DNA of 64,000 bases, from contig NZ_BBME01000010.1 in NCBI RefSeq assembly GCF_000971395.1, forward strand, positions 306,101-370,100, read 5' to 3'. Below, one piece after another: positions 28,401-33,818 of the stretch. Position numbers and translations under genes: made by a program. Origin of the DNA: Demequina iriomotensis. Its GTDB lineage: Bacteria; Actinomycetota; Actinomycetes; Actinomycetales; Demequinaceae. The notes beneath the pieces are model-generated. The model was not told where the DNA came from, searched no databases, and saw only the letters and a list, made by a program, of their open reading frames with translations. Position 1 is the stretch's first letter; each line of letters starts with the position of its first letter.

Positions 28401-28604
28401 GATGACGCGTGACTCCTCGTTGACGCGTCCCAGCAGCGAGTCATGGTCGTTGGTCACCCAGATGCCCGCGTCGTTGAGCTCGAGCTCCTGCGCGGGCACG
28501 CCGTCGTAGACCACCGCGACGCCGACCACGAGGCCGAGGGCGAGGACCGCGGCGATGACGCCGGTCGCGCGACCGCGCCCAGGAGTGGTCCCCCACGCTC
28601 GCAT
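22443..28604 (-). CDS. Giant Ig-like/FN3 repeat envelope protein
   Basis: 2053 residues, the first gene of the operon. An N-terminal membrane anchor (TGVIAAVLALGLVVGVAVVY, about 15-35) is followed by a beta-propeller-like region (about 40-390). A long run of roughly eleven cadherin-like/Big repeats spans about 395-1480, each with variants of ALANDSDPDG. At least four FN3 domains follow (about 1480-1850, for example ITGYTVYASDGS and LEGYTLEV). The C-terminus is a short Cys-containing domain (CSYYGGGGCYFMSV, YACFENGVQF, TVCYAGLART). It probably projects from the membrane through the wall. The FN3 protein of the bifidobacterial PFNA cluster is the nearest known counterpart, though much smaller. 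Adhesion, ligand sensing or a scaffold for secretion are possible roles. Confidence 0.88.
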   Translation of the reverse strand: MRAWGTTPGRGRATGVIAAVLALGLVVGVAVVYDGVPAQELELNDAGIWVTNDHDSLLGRVNEESRVIDAALAQSSGGLDVLQEGAMVLAHSIGSHTLSLVDPATVTATGTAALPLASDVSLGGGRLSVLDAESGSLWVMAADAVATFDAESSTPAVTLGDGAVAVASQSGVVYGASAELGVVRIDQGDAESPEPSVTPQPRASSPDGAAALGARLAATTVGDTLVILDVEAGTLTLPEGAVEVDDPETTVLQQPGPDADAVVYADSSGLVSQPLDGSPATRVSLGDASGVAAAPAVLGDCAYGAWGAANLFVRDCGDDAADTGAVEIPGAPADSAYAFRVNRDLIRLNDLPSGTTWTAASDLEIVDNWDDFAGTEDQKEKDPDTEEITPLIEDRDPKNTPPVANDDEFGARVGRTTILPILDNDYDRDADVLTASIVDTAGAKGLVIQPIRDGAAVQVTVPEGASGHATFSYRVEDGRGGTDEAVVDVRLATADENSAPVQRAQKTPSFTVEVDGTFTYNVLPAWIDPEGDTIYLESATVENGDTVEFAGDGTVTYRATSGRTGRTSVAIEVSDGVESAPGRIDVTVVESGTGDIVTNADQVTTHAGEAVVVRPLENDYSPSGEPLRLASLDTTEAAGASVEPHYDSGYFTFEADRAGTYYVLYGAVLGQREPAQGIVRIDVLADEKVTEPPIAVQDTALVPAGGSVLADVLANDSDPGGGVLVLQSVTVPDGAGISVAVLEHRILRVTNVTGITTPVTVRYRVSNGAYQSEGELVVIPVPADARSRAPLARDDDAVVRAGDVVTVDVLDNDTHPDGFAFGLDAEAPLPNLKAENDPRKGEAFVSGDAVRFVAAAGASGTQTVTYQVTDTNGQKATARVTLKIVAKDAENTAPRPAAVVARTIAGTTVRIPIELDGADPDGDTVTLSGIDEAPAKGRIVEVGQSWLTYEAYPTSVGGDSFTYVVRDTRGLEGTATVRVGIAPQEEANQPPVAVADDVRIRPGGTVAVSALANDSDPDGHALSLVDGSLIASEGLEAEVDGSRIVITAGDPGTGTVQYAIRDELGSSAFGVVRVTVDPAAPLARPIARDDRVTFEEITGVETVDVAVLANDDDPDGVLAGLAIDVDPLAGTVNDDGTVTVTPGEQGQVIRYTVTDPDGLSDSAFILVPGAGDGRPTLKQGAGIEILSGDSITVRLGDLVATSNGRPAILTAAERVRASFGDGSPLVVDERTLTYTSKDGYYGPDALTFEVTDGATVDDPSGRVSRLTVPITVLPRDNVPPTLVGATLQLGQGEDAASLPLAPLARDANPEDADVLSFALGEGVPRGVEAAVTDGVLTVTAPGAVKGDVFEIPVTVTDGRSAPVGAVVTASVVASARPLAATVDDAVADAVAGKPVTVHPLDGDFNPFADKGPLTLISAAVESGDAAYPVIDGDTVTITPTADTYGTVVVKYAVQDYTEDPTRIVEGRIRVTVAARPDAPSRPRIVAVGDSEVTLEWDAPDSRGSAITGYTVYASDGSSKTADAGLLTYTGLDNATSYTFQVSAANAKGESDRSAASESATPDIVPEQPGAPTLAFGDGEVAVTWAAPGNRGSALEGYTLEVSPATVAPVQAKAGATSAVIDALENGVAYQVRLLATNEAGDSAWSEYSASEVPAGAPFAAAAPSAALLEQVGERRQVEVTWSEADGNGDPVSSYDLNVYQGATLVKSTVVEGGATSAIIEVETSESLYSFAVVGHNKAPEAGAESAQSAALQVVNPPGAPLSVTATTPASDGKITVAYTPGPRNGATVDQVSYQYELNGNGAWTAMPAGGVIGPLTAGTSYTVAVRAVSVVAGVTYTGPASTPSLAAVPYTPIGTATITATPGTNTVTFRVTAPSPTNGRAITSIAVCTTKSTSTSCTPATVSGFTSGSKDIAVTGLSDGQSAAIKVVVTATESSNTSTATKTSAAVDPPDPTATLKKSSNRTSTSTCSYYGGGGCYFMSVTTQDFPAGTYTYACFENGVQFTDASNNPLTFSMSFPANGTVQTVCYAGLARTYSVKIYGVDGSTVTTPGVAW

Positions 28605-28850
28605 GCATCCCCCTCAGTCGTTCCCTCAGCAGCCACCCGTGACGCTAGGCGCGGCCCACGGCGGAGGCGATGGGCAGCGCTCCCCATGCCGGGGTGGCTG
28701 AGCGCAAGTATTCGAGGGGGAGCACACCCCATCAAGCCCCCAATTCCTGCGACCCCAGAAGCGACGACGAGTCGACATTCCGCCGTTTTCCTCGCAATAC
28801 GTTGTGATGCCCCTGGCTTACAACTGTCTAGATCGGCTAGGTTGCGCCTC
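28605..28850. promoter_or_regulatory. Divergent promoter region of the operon and its LuxR-type regulator
   Basis: On the minus strand, TAGCGT at 28647..28642 is a -10 candidate about 37 nt upstream of the giant gene. On the plus strand, TAGGTT at 28838-28843 lies 7 nt before the regulator ATG. The interval is less GC-rich than its surroundings in places (around 28770-28830), as expected for regulator binding. Confidence 0.5.
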
Positions 28851-29486
28851 ATGCAGACCCGACGGACTTCAGCACCCGTGCGCGTGCTCGCCGTCGTCGA
28901 CCACCCACTGCTCGCCGCGGGGATTCGTGCCGTCGCCGCATCCGAGGCGGACCTCCGCGTGGTGCGATGGGAGCGGTCGCTCGCAGCCGTCGACCTGCTG
29001 CGCCCGGACGCGGACGTGGTGGTGCTCGACCTGCGCCTCGAGGATGCGAGCGTCGCAGCGGTGAGCGTCGCCAGCCTCGTCCGCCACGGCGTCCCCGTGG
29101 TCGCGCTCACGATGCGGGGGGACGAAGCCCTCGCCCGCGCCGCCCGTCGCGCAGGTGCCGCCGCGACCGTCGCCAAGGAGGACGAGCCCGACGCGCTCGC
29201 GCGCGCGGTCCGCACGGCCGCCGCGAGGCCGCCTGCGCCCCCCGCCCCCGAAAACGACGGCCCCGCGCATGCGAGGCTCACCGAGCGCGAACAGCACGTG
29301 CTCGCGCTCTACGCCGGCGGCGCCACCGCGCGCGAGGTCGCGACCGTCCTGGGCATCTCGCCCAACTCCGTCCTCGAGCACCTGCGCCGCATCCGGGCCA
29401 AGTACCGGCGCGCGGGACGGACAGCCGCCACCCGTATCGAGCTGCTGGAGCGCGCCTACGAGGACGGGCTCATCGTCGAGGGGTGA
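28851..29486 (+). CDS. Response regulator, LuxR/NarL type
   Basis: 211 residues. A receiver domain (about 10-125) has the phospho-acceptor region ADVVVLDLRLED and a Lys late in the domain (ATVAKEDE); the usual N-terminal acidic pair is reduced to a single Asp (VLAVVDHPLL), so phosphorylation may be weak or absent. The C-terminal LuxR HTH (about 140-200) reads LTEREQHVLALYAGGATARE then VLGISPNSVLEHLRRI. No histidine kinase is adjacent. It is divergent from the type VII-like operon and is the best candidate for its transcriptional regulator. The leaderless promoter fixes the start at 28851; the longer open frame upstream crosses the promoter region. Confidence 0.85.
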   Translation: MQTRRTSAPVRVLAVVDHPLLAAGIRAVAASEADLRVVRWERSLAAVDLLRPDADVVVLDLRLEDASVAAVSVASLVRHGVPVVALTMRGDEALARAARRAGAAATVAKEDEPDALARAVRTAAARPPAPPAPENDGPAHARLTEREQHVLALYAGGATAREVATVLGISPNSVLEHLRRIRAKYRRAGRTAATRIELLERAYEDGLIVEG

Positions 29487-29498
29487 CGGACGCGACGG

Positions 29499-30005
29499 TC
29501 ACGCGAAGTCCAGCGTCCACACCTTCAGGGTCATCGGCACCCCGCGGTACTCGTCCTCCATGGTCCCGCGATCGATGAAGCCCAGCGTCCGGCACAGCGC
29601 GTTCGAGGCGACGTTGTCGACGTTCGGGCACGCCATCAGCACGGTCGGGAGCCCGCCGGCGAGCGCGCTCCTACGCGCCTCGTCGACGACCAGCCGCACC
29701 CCGGCCGTCGCGGCGCCCTGGCGCTGGAAGCGCGGGAGGATCATCCACCCGGCCTCGAGGCACGGCGCGCCGTCCCACTCCGACTCCCACCAGCCGACCG
29801 AGCCCACGGCGACCGGCGCATCGTCCCTGCGCACCGTGAACATGTGCGGGCGGCCGGAGTCCCAGCCGCGGATGTACTGCTCGTGGCGGCGCCGCACGCG
29901 CGCGGGCGTCTCGGGACCGGCGAGGTGCTCCATCATCTCGGGCACGTTCGCGTCGACCAGCACCGGCAGGTCCGCGTCGGTCCAGCGGCGGATCCGGTAG
30001 CCCAT
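29499..30005 (-). CDS. GNAT N-acetyltransferase (RimJ/RimL-like)
   Basis: 168 residues. The GNAT fold shows YRIRRWTDADLPVLV at the N-terminus and the acetyl-CoA loop region AGWMILPRFQRQGAATAGV (motif A variant R-x2-Q-G-A-A). It ends with NVASNALCRTLGF, typical of RimL-like enzymes that acetylate protein N-termini or small amines. Substrate unknown. The start overlaps the RraB-like stop by 1 nt (TGATG), so the two are co-translated. Confidence 0.8.
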   Translation of the reverse strand: MGYRIRRWTDADLPVLVDANVPEMMEHLAGPETPARVRRRHEQYIRGWDSGRPHMFTVRRDDAPVAVGSVGWWESEWDGAPCLEAGWMILPRFQRQGAATAGVRLVVDEARRSALAGGLPTVLMACPNVDNVASNALCRTLGFIDRGTMEDEYRGVPMTLKVWTLDFA

Positions 30006-30394
30006 CAGAGCCCCTTCTCCGCGTCGGTGAGCAGCCCGGCCCAGCCCTCGTAGTCGCCGCCGTGCTTCTCGGCGATGCGCTCGCACAGGTCGACGGTCTC
30101 GCGCAGGAAGTCGGGCACCAGCGGCGTCCGGTACGCGCGCACGAACAGCATCCACTCGGGGATGTCATGGCTCGGCTCGACCAGCTCGTGGCTCACGCGC
30201 ATCGCCCGGAGCTCATCGGCCGCGGCGCGGACGCGCGGCTCGGACGTGAAGCTGAGGAAGAACTCCGACTCGCGCGGGGCCTCGGCCTCGGCGCCACGGG
30301 CGATCATCGCGTCGAGCTGCTCCGCATCGTCGCTCCACAGCTCGAAGGGGCCCACGCGCTTGCGCCCGCCGAAGACCTTGGTGAGGAAACCCAT
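30005..30394 (-). CDS. RraB-like protein (ribonuclease E regulator family)
   Basis: 129 residues. It matches the RraB family: an N-terminal LDAMIARGAEAEAPRE segment, a central ferredoxin-like core, and the hallmark C-terminal EKHGGDYEGWAGLLTD. In E. coli RraB inhibits RNase E; in actinobacteria the role is not established. Leaderless: TAGCGT at 30406..30401, then 6 nt, then ATG. First gene of a two-gene unit with the acetyltransferase. Confidence 0.75.
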   Translation of the reverse strand: MGFLTKVFGGRKRVGPFELWSDDAEQLDAMIARGAEAEAPRESEFFLSFTSEPRVRAAADELRAMRVSHELVEPSHDIPEWMLFVRAYRTPLVPDFLRETVDLCERIAEKHGGDYEGWAGLLTDAEKGL

Positions 30395-30400
30395 GGCTCC

Positions 30401-30406
30401 ACGCTA
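30401..30406 (-). promoter_or_regulatory. -10 box (TAGCGT) of the leaderless rraB-like transcript
   Basis: TAGCGT on the minus strand, 6 nt before the ATG at 30394. No useful ribosome-binding site fits between. Confidence 0.55.
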
Positions 30407-30434
30407 GCCGCGCCTGACCCGGGACCCCGACCGC

Positions 30435-30974
30435 TCAGGACGATGCGGGACGGCGCATGACCTCGACGAAGCCGAGCCGCGAGTACAGCGCCTTGCCCGC
30501 CTCGTTGTCGTCGTACACGGTGAGCGCCACCTCGCGCTCACCCACGGCCTTGAGGGCGCGCGCCGAGGCGGCGAGCAGCCCCGCGGCCACGCCTCGACGC
30601 CGATGGTCCGGCAGCGTGATGCAGTCGAGGATGTACGGGCAGTCCGGGAGGTCGTCCCGGAGGGTGCAGCGGTAGACGGCCGTGACGAATCCCGCGATGT
30701 AGTCGTCCTCCGTGAGCGCGACCGGCGACGCCACCGGCATGAACTCGCCGGCCTCGTTGCGGAACATCGACTGCGTGAGCTCGACCACGCCGTCCCAGGT
30801 GTCGAACGGCGTGCGCCGGGGATAGCACTCCCACGCTGCGGCCGCGACCCACGGGATATCCTCCGGCACCATGGCCCGCACGTGCGGCCACGGCTGCGCG
30901 GCTTGCAGGATCGCATCGACGGGGGCGACCATGACGATGCGCTCGACCGTGGACGACGGCGCTCTTTCCGGCAT
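30435..30974 (-). CDS. GNAT N-acetyltransferase
   Basis: 179 residues. The acetyl-CoA binding motif is ITLPDHRRRGVAAGLLAAS (R-R-x-G-V-A), followed by VALTVYDDNEAGKALYSRLG, the GNAT motif B with N and Y. Substrate unknown. The start at 30974 is supported by TACGGT at 30986..30981 placed 6 nt upstream, so the mRNA should be leaderless. It diverges from the small Cys-rich gene whose CsoR-type operator lies only about 30 nt away and might also affect this promoter. Confidence 0.8.
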   Translation of the reverse strand: MPERAPSSTVERIVMVAPVDAILQAAQPWPHVRAMVPEDIPWVAAAAWECYPRRTPFDTWDGVVELTQSMFRNEAGEFMPVASPVALTEDDYIAGFVTAVYRCTLRDDLPDCPYILDCITLPDHRRRGVAAGLLAASARALKAVGEREVALTVYDDNEAGKALYSRLGFVEVMRRPASS

Positions 30975-30998
30975 AGGGGGACCGTATCACCCGAGCCC

Positions 30999-31028
30999 TT
31001 GACATATACCCCCAGGGGTATGCATACT
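30999..31028 (+). promoter_or_regulatory. Promoter with a CsoR/CstR-type operator in its spacer
   Basis: TTGACA (30999-31004) and CATACT (31023-31028) form a near-consensus promoter with an 18-bp spacer. The spacer holds ATACCCC-CA-GGGGTAT at 31006-31021, with perfect 7-bp arms. This A/T-C4-G4-A/T pattern is the operator of the CsoR family (CsoR for Cu(I), CstR for persulfide). A repressor bound here would block polymerase directly. No csoR gene is in the window. Confidence 0.75.
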
Positions 31029-31092
31029 GAGGGGGACGCGGCCGGAAGCCCCCCTCTCCCGGCCGCGAACCTACAACCCCGAGGAGAATCCC

Positions 31093-31266
31093 ATGTGCTC
31101 TCGCATCACCTGCAGCCAGTGCGGCAAAGCGACCTGGACCGGCTGCGGCCAGCACGTCGACCAGGCCCTGGCCGGCGTCCCGAACGACCAGCGCTGCACG
31201 TGCGACCAGGGCGGCGGCTCCGGAAGCTCGTTCGGCTCGATGTTCTCGGGCATCTTCTCGCGCTGA
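31093..31266 (+). CDS. Small Cys-rich protein under a CsoR-type operator
   Basis: 57 residues, too short for most gene finders. It begins MCSRITCSQCGKATWTGCGQ, then HVDQALAGVPNDQRCTCDQG, then a Gly/Ser-rich tail (SSFGSMFSGIFSR). Six Cys and one His sit in the first 37 residues, so it should bind metal or act as a thiol. I recall very similar C-x2-C-G-K-x-T-W-x-G-C-G-Q-H proteins as a widespread uncharacterised family. GAGGAG is well placed before the ATG. The upstream operator points to a role in copper or reactive-sulfur handling. Confidence 0.75.
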   Translation: MCSRITCSQCGKATWTGCGQHVDQALAGVPNDQRCTCDQGGGSGSSFGSMFSGIFSR

Positions 31267-31311
31267 CCCGCGCACGGACGCGCGGGTTCTCAACCCCGGC
31301 GCGCCGACCGC

Positions 31312-31351
31312 AAGGCCCCGCCGCCGTCCCACCGGACCGCGGCGGGGCCTT
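31312..31351 (+). terminator. Strong hairpin terminator after the Cys-rich gene
   Basis: Perfect 13-bp stem AAGGCCCCGCCGC (31312-31324) with its complement at 31339-31351 and a 14-nt loop, followed by a weak T-rich stretch. It ends the small transcript cleanly before the PH-domain gene. Confidence 0.8.
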
Positions 31352-31437
31352 CGCCTTTCGGGGGACCTTGGCCCGCACCGGGCGGCACAGCGTGCCGTTA
31401 TGCTCGTCCAGCCCTCATCCCCCACCCCTGGACAGGC

Positions 31438-31812
31438 ATGATCGACTTTCAGAACCCCTCGTTCATCAAGCTCTCGCGCGTCGACCCCGCAAACGCGGAC
31501 GGCCAGTTCGCCTCCCTCCTGCTCGACGGCGAGCAGATCATGATGGCGTTCCGCGGCATGCGCGACATGGTGGTCTTCACCACCAAGCGCATCATCGCCC
31601 TCAACGTGCAGGGCATGACCGGCAAGAAGAAGGACTTCACCTCGCTGCCCTACAACCGGATCCAGGCCTTCTCGGTCGAGACCGCCGGCACCTTCGACCG
31701 TGATGCCGAGCTCGAGGTCTACTTCTCCGCGCTCGGCAAGGTGAAGTTCGAGTTCGCCGGCAGCACCGACGTCGCCTACCTCGCGAAGCTCATCGGCCAC
31801 TACGTGCTCTGA
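31438..31812 (+). CDS. Bacterial PH-domain protein
   Basis: 124 residues, a single bacterial pleckstrin-homology-like domain. It shows the family's ERM-like pattern: LLLDGEQIMMAFRGMRDMVV, then FTTKRIIALNVQGMTGKKKD and SLPYNRIQAFSVETAGT. The C-terminal helix is VAYLAKLIGHYVL. No signal peptide or membrane helix. The family is common in Gram-positives; its ligand is unknown, and oligomerisation has been seen for some members. A TATGCT -10 candidate lies about 40 nt upstream; the ribosome-binding site is poor. Confidence 0.75.
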   Translation: MIDFQNPSFIKLSRVDPANADGQFASLLLDGEQIMMAFRGMRDMVVFTTKRIIALNVQGMTGKKKDFTSLPYNRIQAFSVETAGTFDRDAELEVYFSALGKVKFEFAGSTDVAYLAKLIGHYVL

Positions 31813-31874
31813 GCCTCGCGCTCCCGGCCTACCCCCTGCCACCTCTCAGCGCGCTCCCAGACACCGTTGATGGG

Positions 31875-32363
31875 ATGAGGTGCATGACGAACCGGACATT
31901 CTCCCCCGCCCTCGACCGGATCCTCGACGCCGCAGACGACGCGGTGTTCGCGGATCGCCTCTCGCACGCGCTCGACATCGATGCGTTCGCGAGCTACCTC
32001 GCCTTCCAGGAGATCGTCGACAGCTACGACGCGCCCACCCAGCCGGGCGGGCACGCGTACGTGTGCGTCGACACCACCACCGGCGCCCTCGCCGTGGTCG
32101 ACTGGACGCTCGACGTCTCGGTGGGCACCCGGCAGGGCCTCGGCGACGCCGCCGCGGCGCGGCTGCTCGCGGAGCGCTTCCTCACGCAGCCCGACTTCGC
32201 GGCACGCGTCGACGCCGAGCTCGAGCGTCTCACCGATGCGCTCGTCGCCTCGGGCGAGGACGATGCGAGCGCCCGCGTCGCCGCGCGCGTGCTGCGTCGA
32301 CACGCGACACGCCTCCACGCGGCCGAGCTGCCCGCCGCGATGCGCGAGCCTCAGCGAGCCTGA
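31875..32363 (+). CDS. Short protein resembling the C-terminal part of a CotH-like kinase
   Basis: 162 residues. The central stretch [20 protein letters not shown], then [19 protein letters not shown], resembles the end of the CotH protein-kinase-like fold (a YLA-hydrophobic-E helix followed by a pair of strands with W-x-L/D-D). The N-terminal nucleotide-binding half is absent, so this is either a truncated relative or a convergent short protein. Translation may begin at 31875 or at the ATG at 31884. No export signal. Function unknown. Confidence 0.5.
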   Translation: MRCMTNRTFSPALDRILDAADDAVFADRLSHALDIDAFASYLAFQEIVDSYDAPTQPGGHAYVCVDTTTGALAVVDWTLDVSVGTRQGLGDAAAARLLAERFLTQPDFAARVDAELERLTDALVASGEDDASARVAARVLRRHATRLHAAELPAAMREPQRA

Positions 32364-32440
32364 CGGACGATGCGCCGTGCTCGGCCCGCGCATCGTCCCC
32401 CCTGCTAGGTTCGAATCACCGCGCAGGAAGGTCGGCCACC

Positions 32441-33697
32441 ATGTCGGACATCACCGCCCCGGCGATCACGCTCCCCGAGTACGGCGTCCATTCCGAGGTC
32501 GGCCGCCTGCACAAGGTGCTCACGTGCTCGCCCGGGCTCGCGCACCACCGGCTCACGCCGTCGAACTGCCAGGATCTGCTGTTCGACGACGTCATGTGGG
32601 TCGAGAACGCCGAGCGCGACCACGCCGCGTTCGTGCAGCTCATGCGGGATCGCGACATCGAGGTCAAGGAGCTGCACACGCTGCTCGCGGAGACCCTCGC
32701 CCTGCCCGGCGCTCGCGCATGGCTGCTCGACCGGAAGGTCACGCCCGACGAGGTCGGGCTGGGCCTCGCGACGGACATCCGCGCGTACCTCGACGAGCTC
32801 GACTCGCTCGAGCTCGCGCGCCACATCATCGGCGGCCTGTCGACGCTCGACCTCCCGCGCGACTTCTCGCCGCCGGGCATCCAGCTGGTGCGCGAGGAGT
32901 CCGGCATGCGCGACTACCTGCTCCCTCCCCTGCCGAACACGCTCTTCACCCGCGACACGACCTCGTGGATCTACGGCGGCGTCACGCTCAACCCGCTCTA
33001 CTGGTCCGCGCGGCACGCCGAGACGCTCGTGATGAAGGCCGTCTACTCCTTCCACCCCGACTTCGCCGACGCGGTGAACGTGTGGTGGGGCGACCCCGAG
33101 CTCTCCAACGGGCTCGCGACGCTCGAGGGCGGCGACGTCATGCCCGTCGGCAACGGCACGGTCCTGGTGGGGATGTCGGAGAGATCCTCGCGCCAGGCCA
33201 TCACCCAGCTCGCGATGGAGCTGTTCCTCGGCGAGGGCGCGGAGCAGGTGATCGTGGCGAAGATGCCCCGGCTGCGCTCCGCGATGCACCTCGACACCGT
33301 GTTCACGCTTGCGGACCGCGACATCTGCACCGTGTTCCCCGGGATCATCGACGAGATCGAGACCTACGTGATCCGCGAGGCGCCGGCGCCGACGATGCTC
33401 GACGTGCGCCGCGACGAGCGTCCCTTCGTCGACGTGGTCGCCGAGGCGCTCGGCGTCGACCTGCGCGTCATCGCCACGGGCGGCGACCGCTACGCATCCG
33501 AGCGCCAGCAGTGGGATTCGGGCAACAACCTGCTCGCGCTCGAGCCCGGCGTGGTGGTGGCATACGACCGCAACACCCACACCAACGAGGAGCTCCGCTC
33601 CGCCGGGGTCGAGGTGCTCGAGATCGTGGGTGCGGAGCTGGGACGCGGCCGCGGCGGCGCGCACTGCATGACCCAGCCGCTGCTGCGCGACGCCTAA
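32441..33697 (+). CDS. arcA: Arginine deiminase
   Basis: 418 residues, the normal length. It hydrolyses L-arginine to citrulline and ammonia in the cytosol, the first step of the ADI pathway that yields ATP and raises pH. Active-site motifs are all present: [12 protein letters not shown] near residue 165, EGGDVMPVG near 225, the histidine in MHLDTVFT near 280, and the catalytic Cys in [12 protein letters not shown] near the end. AGGAAGG lies upstream of the ATG and TAGGTT at 32406-32411 is the -10. No arcB, arcC or antiporter gene is adjacent, so the rest of the pathway must be encoded elsewhere or citrulline is the end product. Confidence 0.95.
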   Translation: MSDITAPAITLPEYGVHSEVGRLHKVLTCSPGLAHHRLTPSNCQDLLFDDVMWVENAERDHAAFVQLMRDRDIEVKELHTLLAETLALPGARAWLLDRKVTPDEVGLGLATDIRAYLDELDSLELARHIIGGLSTLDLPRDFSPPGIQLVREESGMRDYLLPPLPNTLFTRDTTSWIYGGVTLNPLYWSARHAETLVMKAVYSFHPDFADAVNVWWGDPELSNGLATLEGGDVMPVGNGTVLVGMSERSSRQAITQLAMELFLGEGAEQVIVAKMPRLRSAMHLDTVFTLADRDICTVFPGIIDEIETYVIREAPAPTMLDVRRDERPFVDVVAEALGVDLRVIATGGDRYASERQQWDSGNNLLALEPGVVVAYDRNTHTNEELRSAGVEVLEIVGAELGRGRGGAHCMTQPLLRDA

Positions 33698-33705
33698 TCT
33701 CTTTT

Positions 33706-33725
33706 ACGCAACAGTGATGTTGCGT
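33706..33725. promoter_or_regulatory. Perfect 8-bp inverted repeat at the htaA -35 region
   Basis: ACGCAACA-GTGA-TGTTGCGT, followed by TTT. It could terminate arcA, but its right arm supplies TTGCGT at 33720-33725, which sits 18 bp before the TAGGGT -10 (33744-33749) of the HtaA gene. An operator is therefore at least as likely. Similar half-sites (TTGCG) occur in the hmuO promoter region at about 41172 and 41333. Confidence 0.5.
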
Positions 33726-33743
33726 TTTACGCATCGCGCCCGC

Positions 33744-33770
33744 TAGGGTGCCGGTAAGGCAAGCCTCACC
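33744..33770 (+). promoter_or_regulatory. htaA -10 box with overlapping IdeR/DtxR-like iron box
   Basis: TAGGGT at 33744-33749 is the -10. Immediately downstream GGTAAGGCAAGCCTCACC (33753-33770) matches the actinobacterial iron-box consensus at about 12 of 16 positions. Placed over the transcription start, a bound Fe-IdeR/DtxR would repress the gene when iron is plentiful. Confidence 0.55.
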
Positions 33771-33818
33771 CGCCTCTCCCCGGCGCCTCCCGCGCCCCCG
33801 TCCTCACCAGGAGTTCCC

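Noticed and set aside
32406..32420. GGTTCGAATC read as a tRNA T-loop
   Set aside because: It is the -10 region of arcA; no acceptor stem or other arms flank it.
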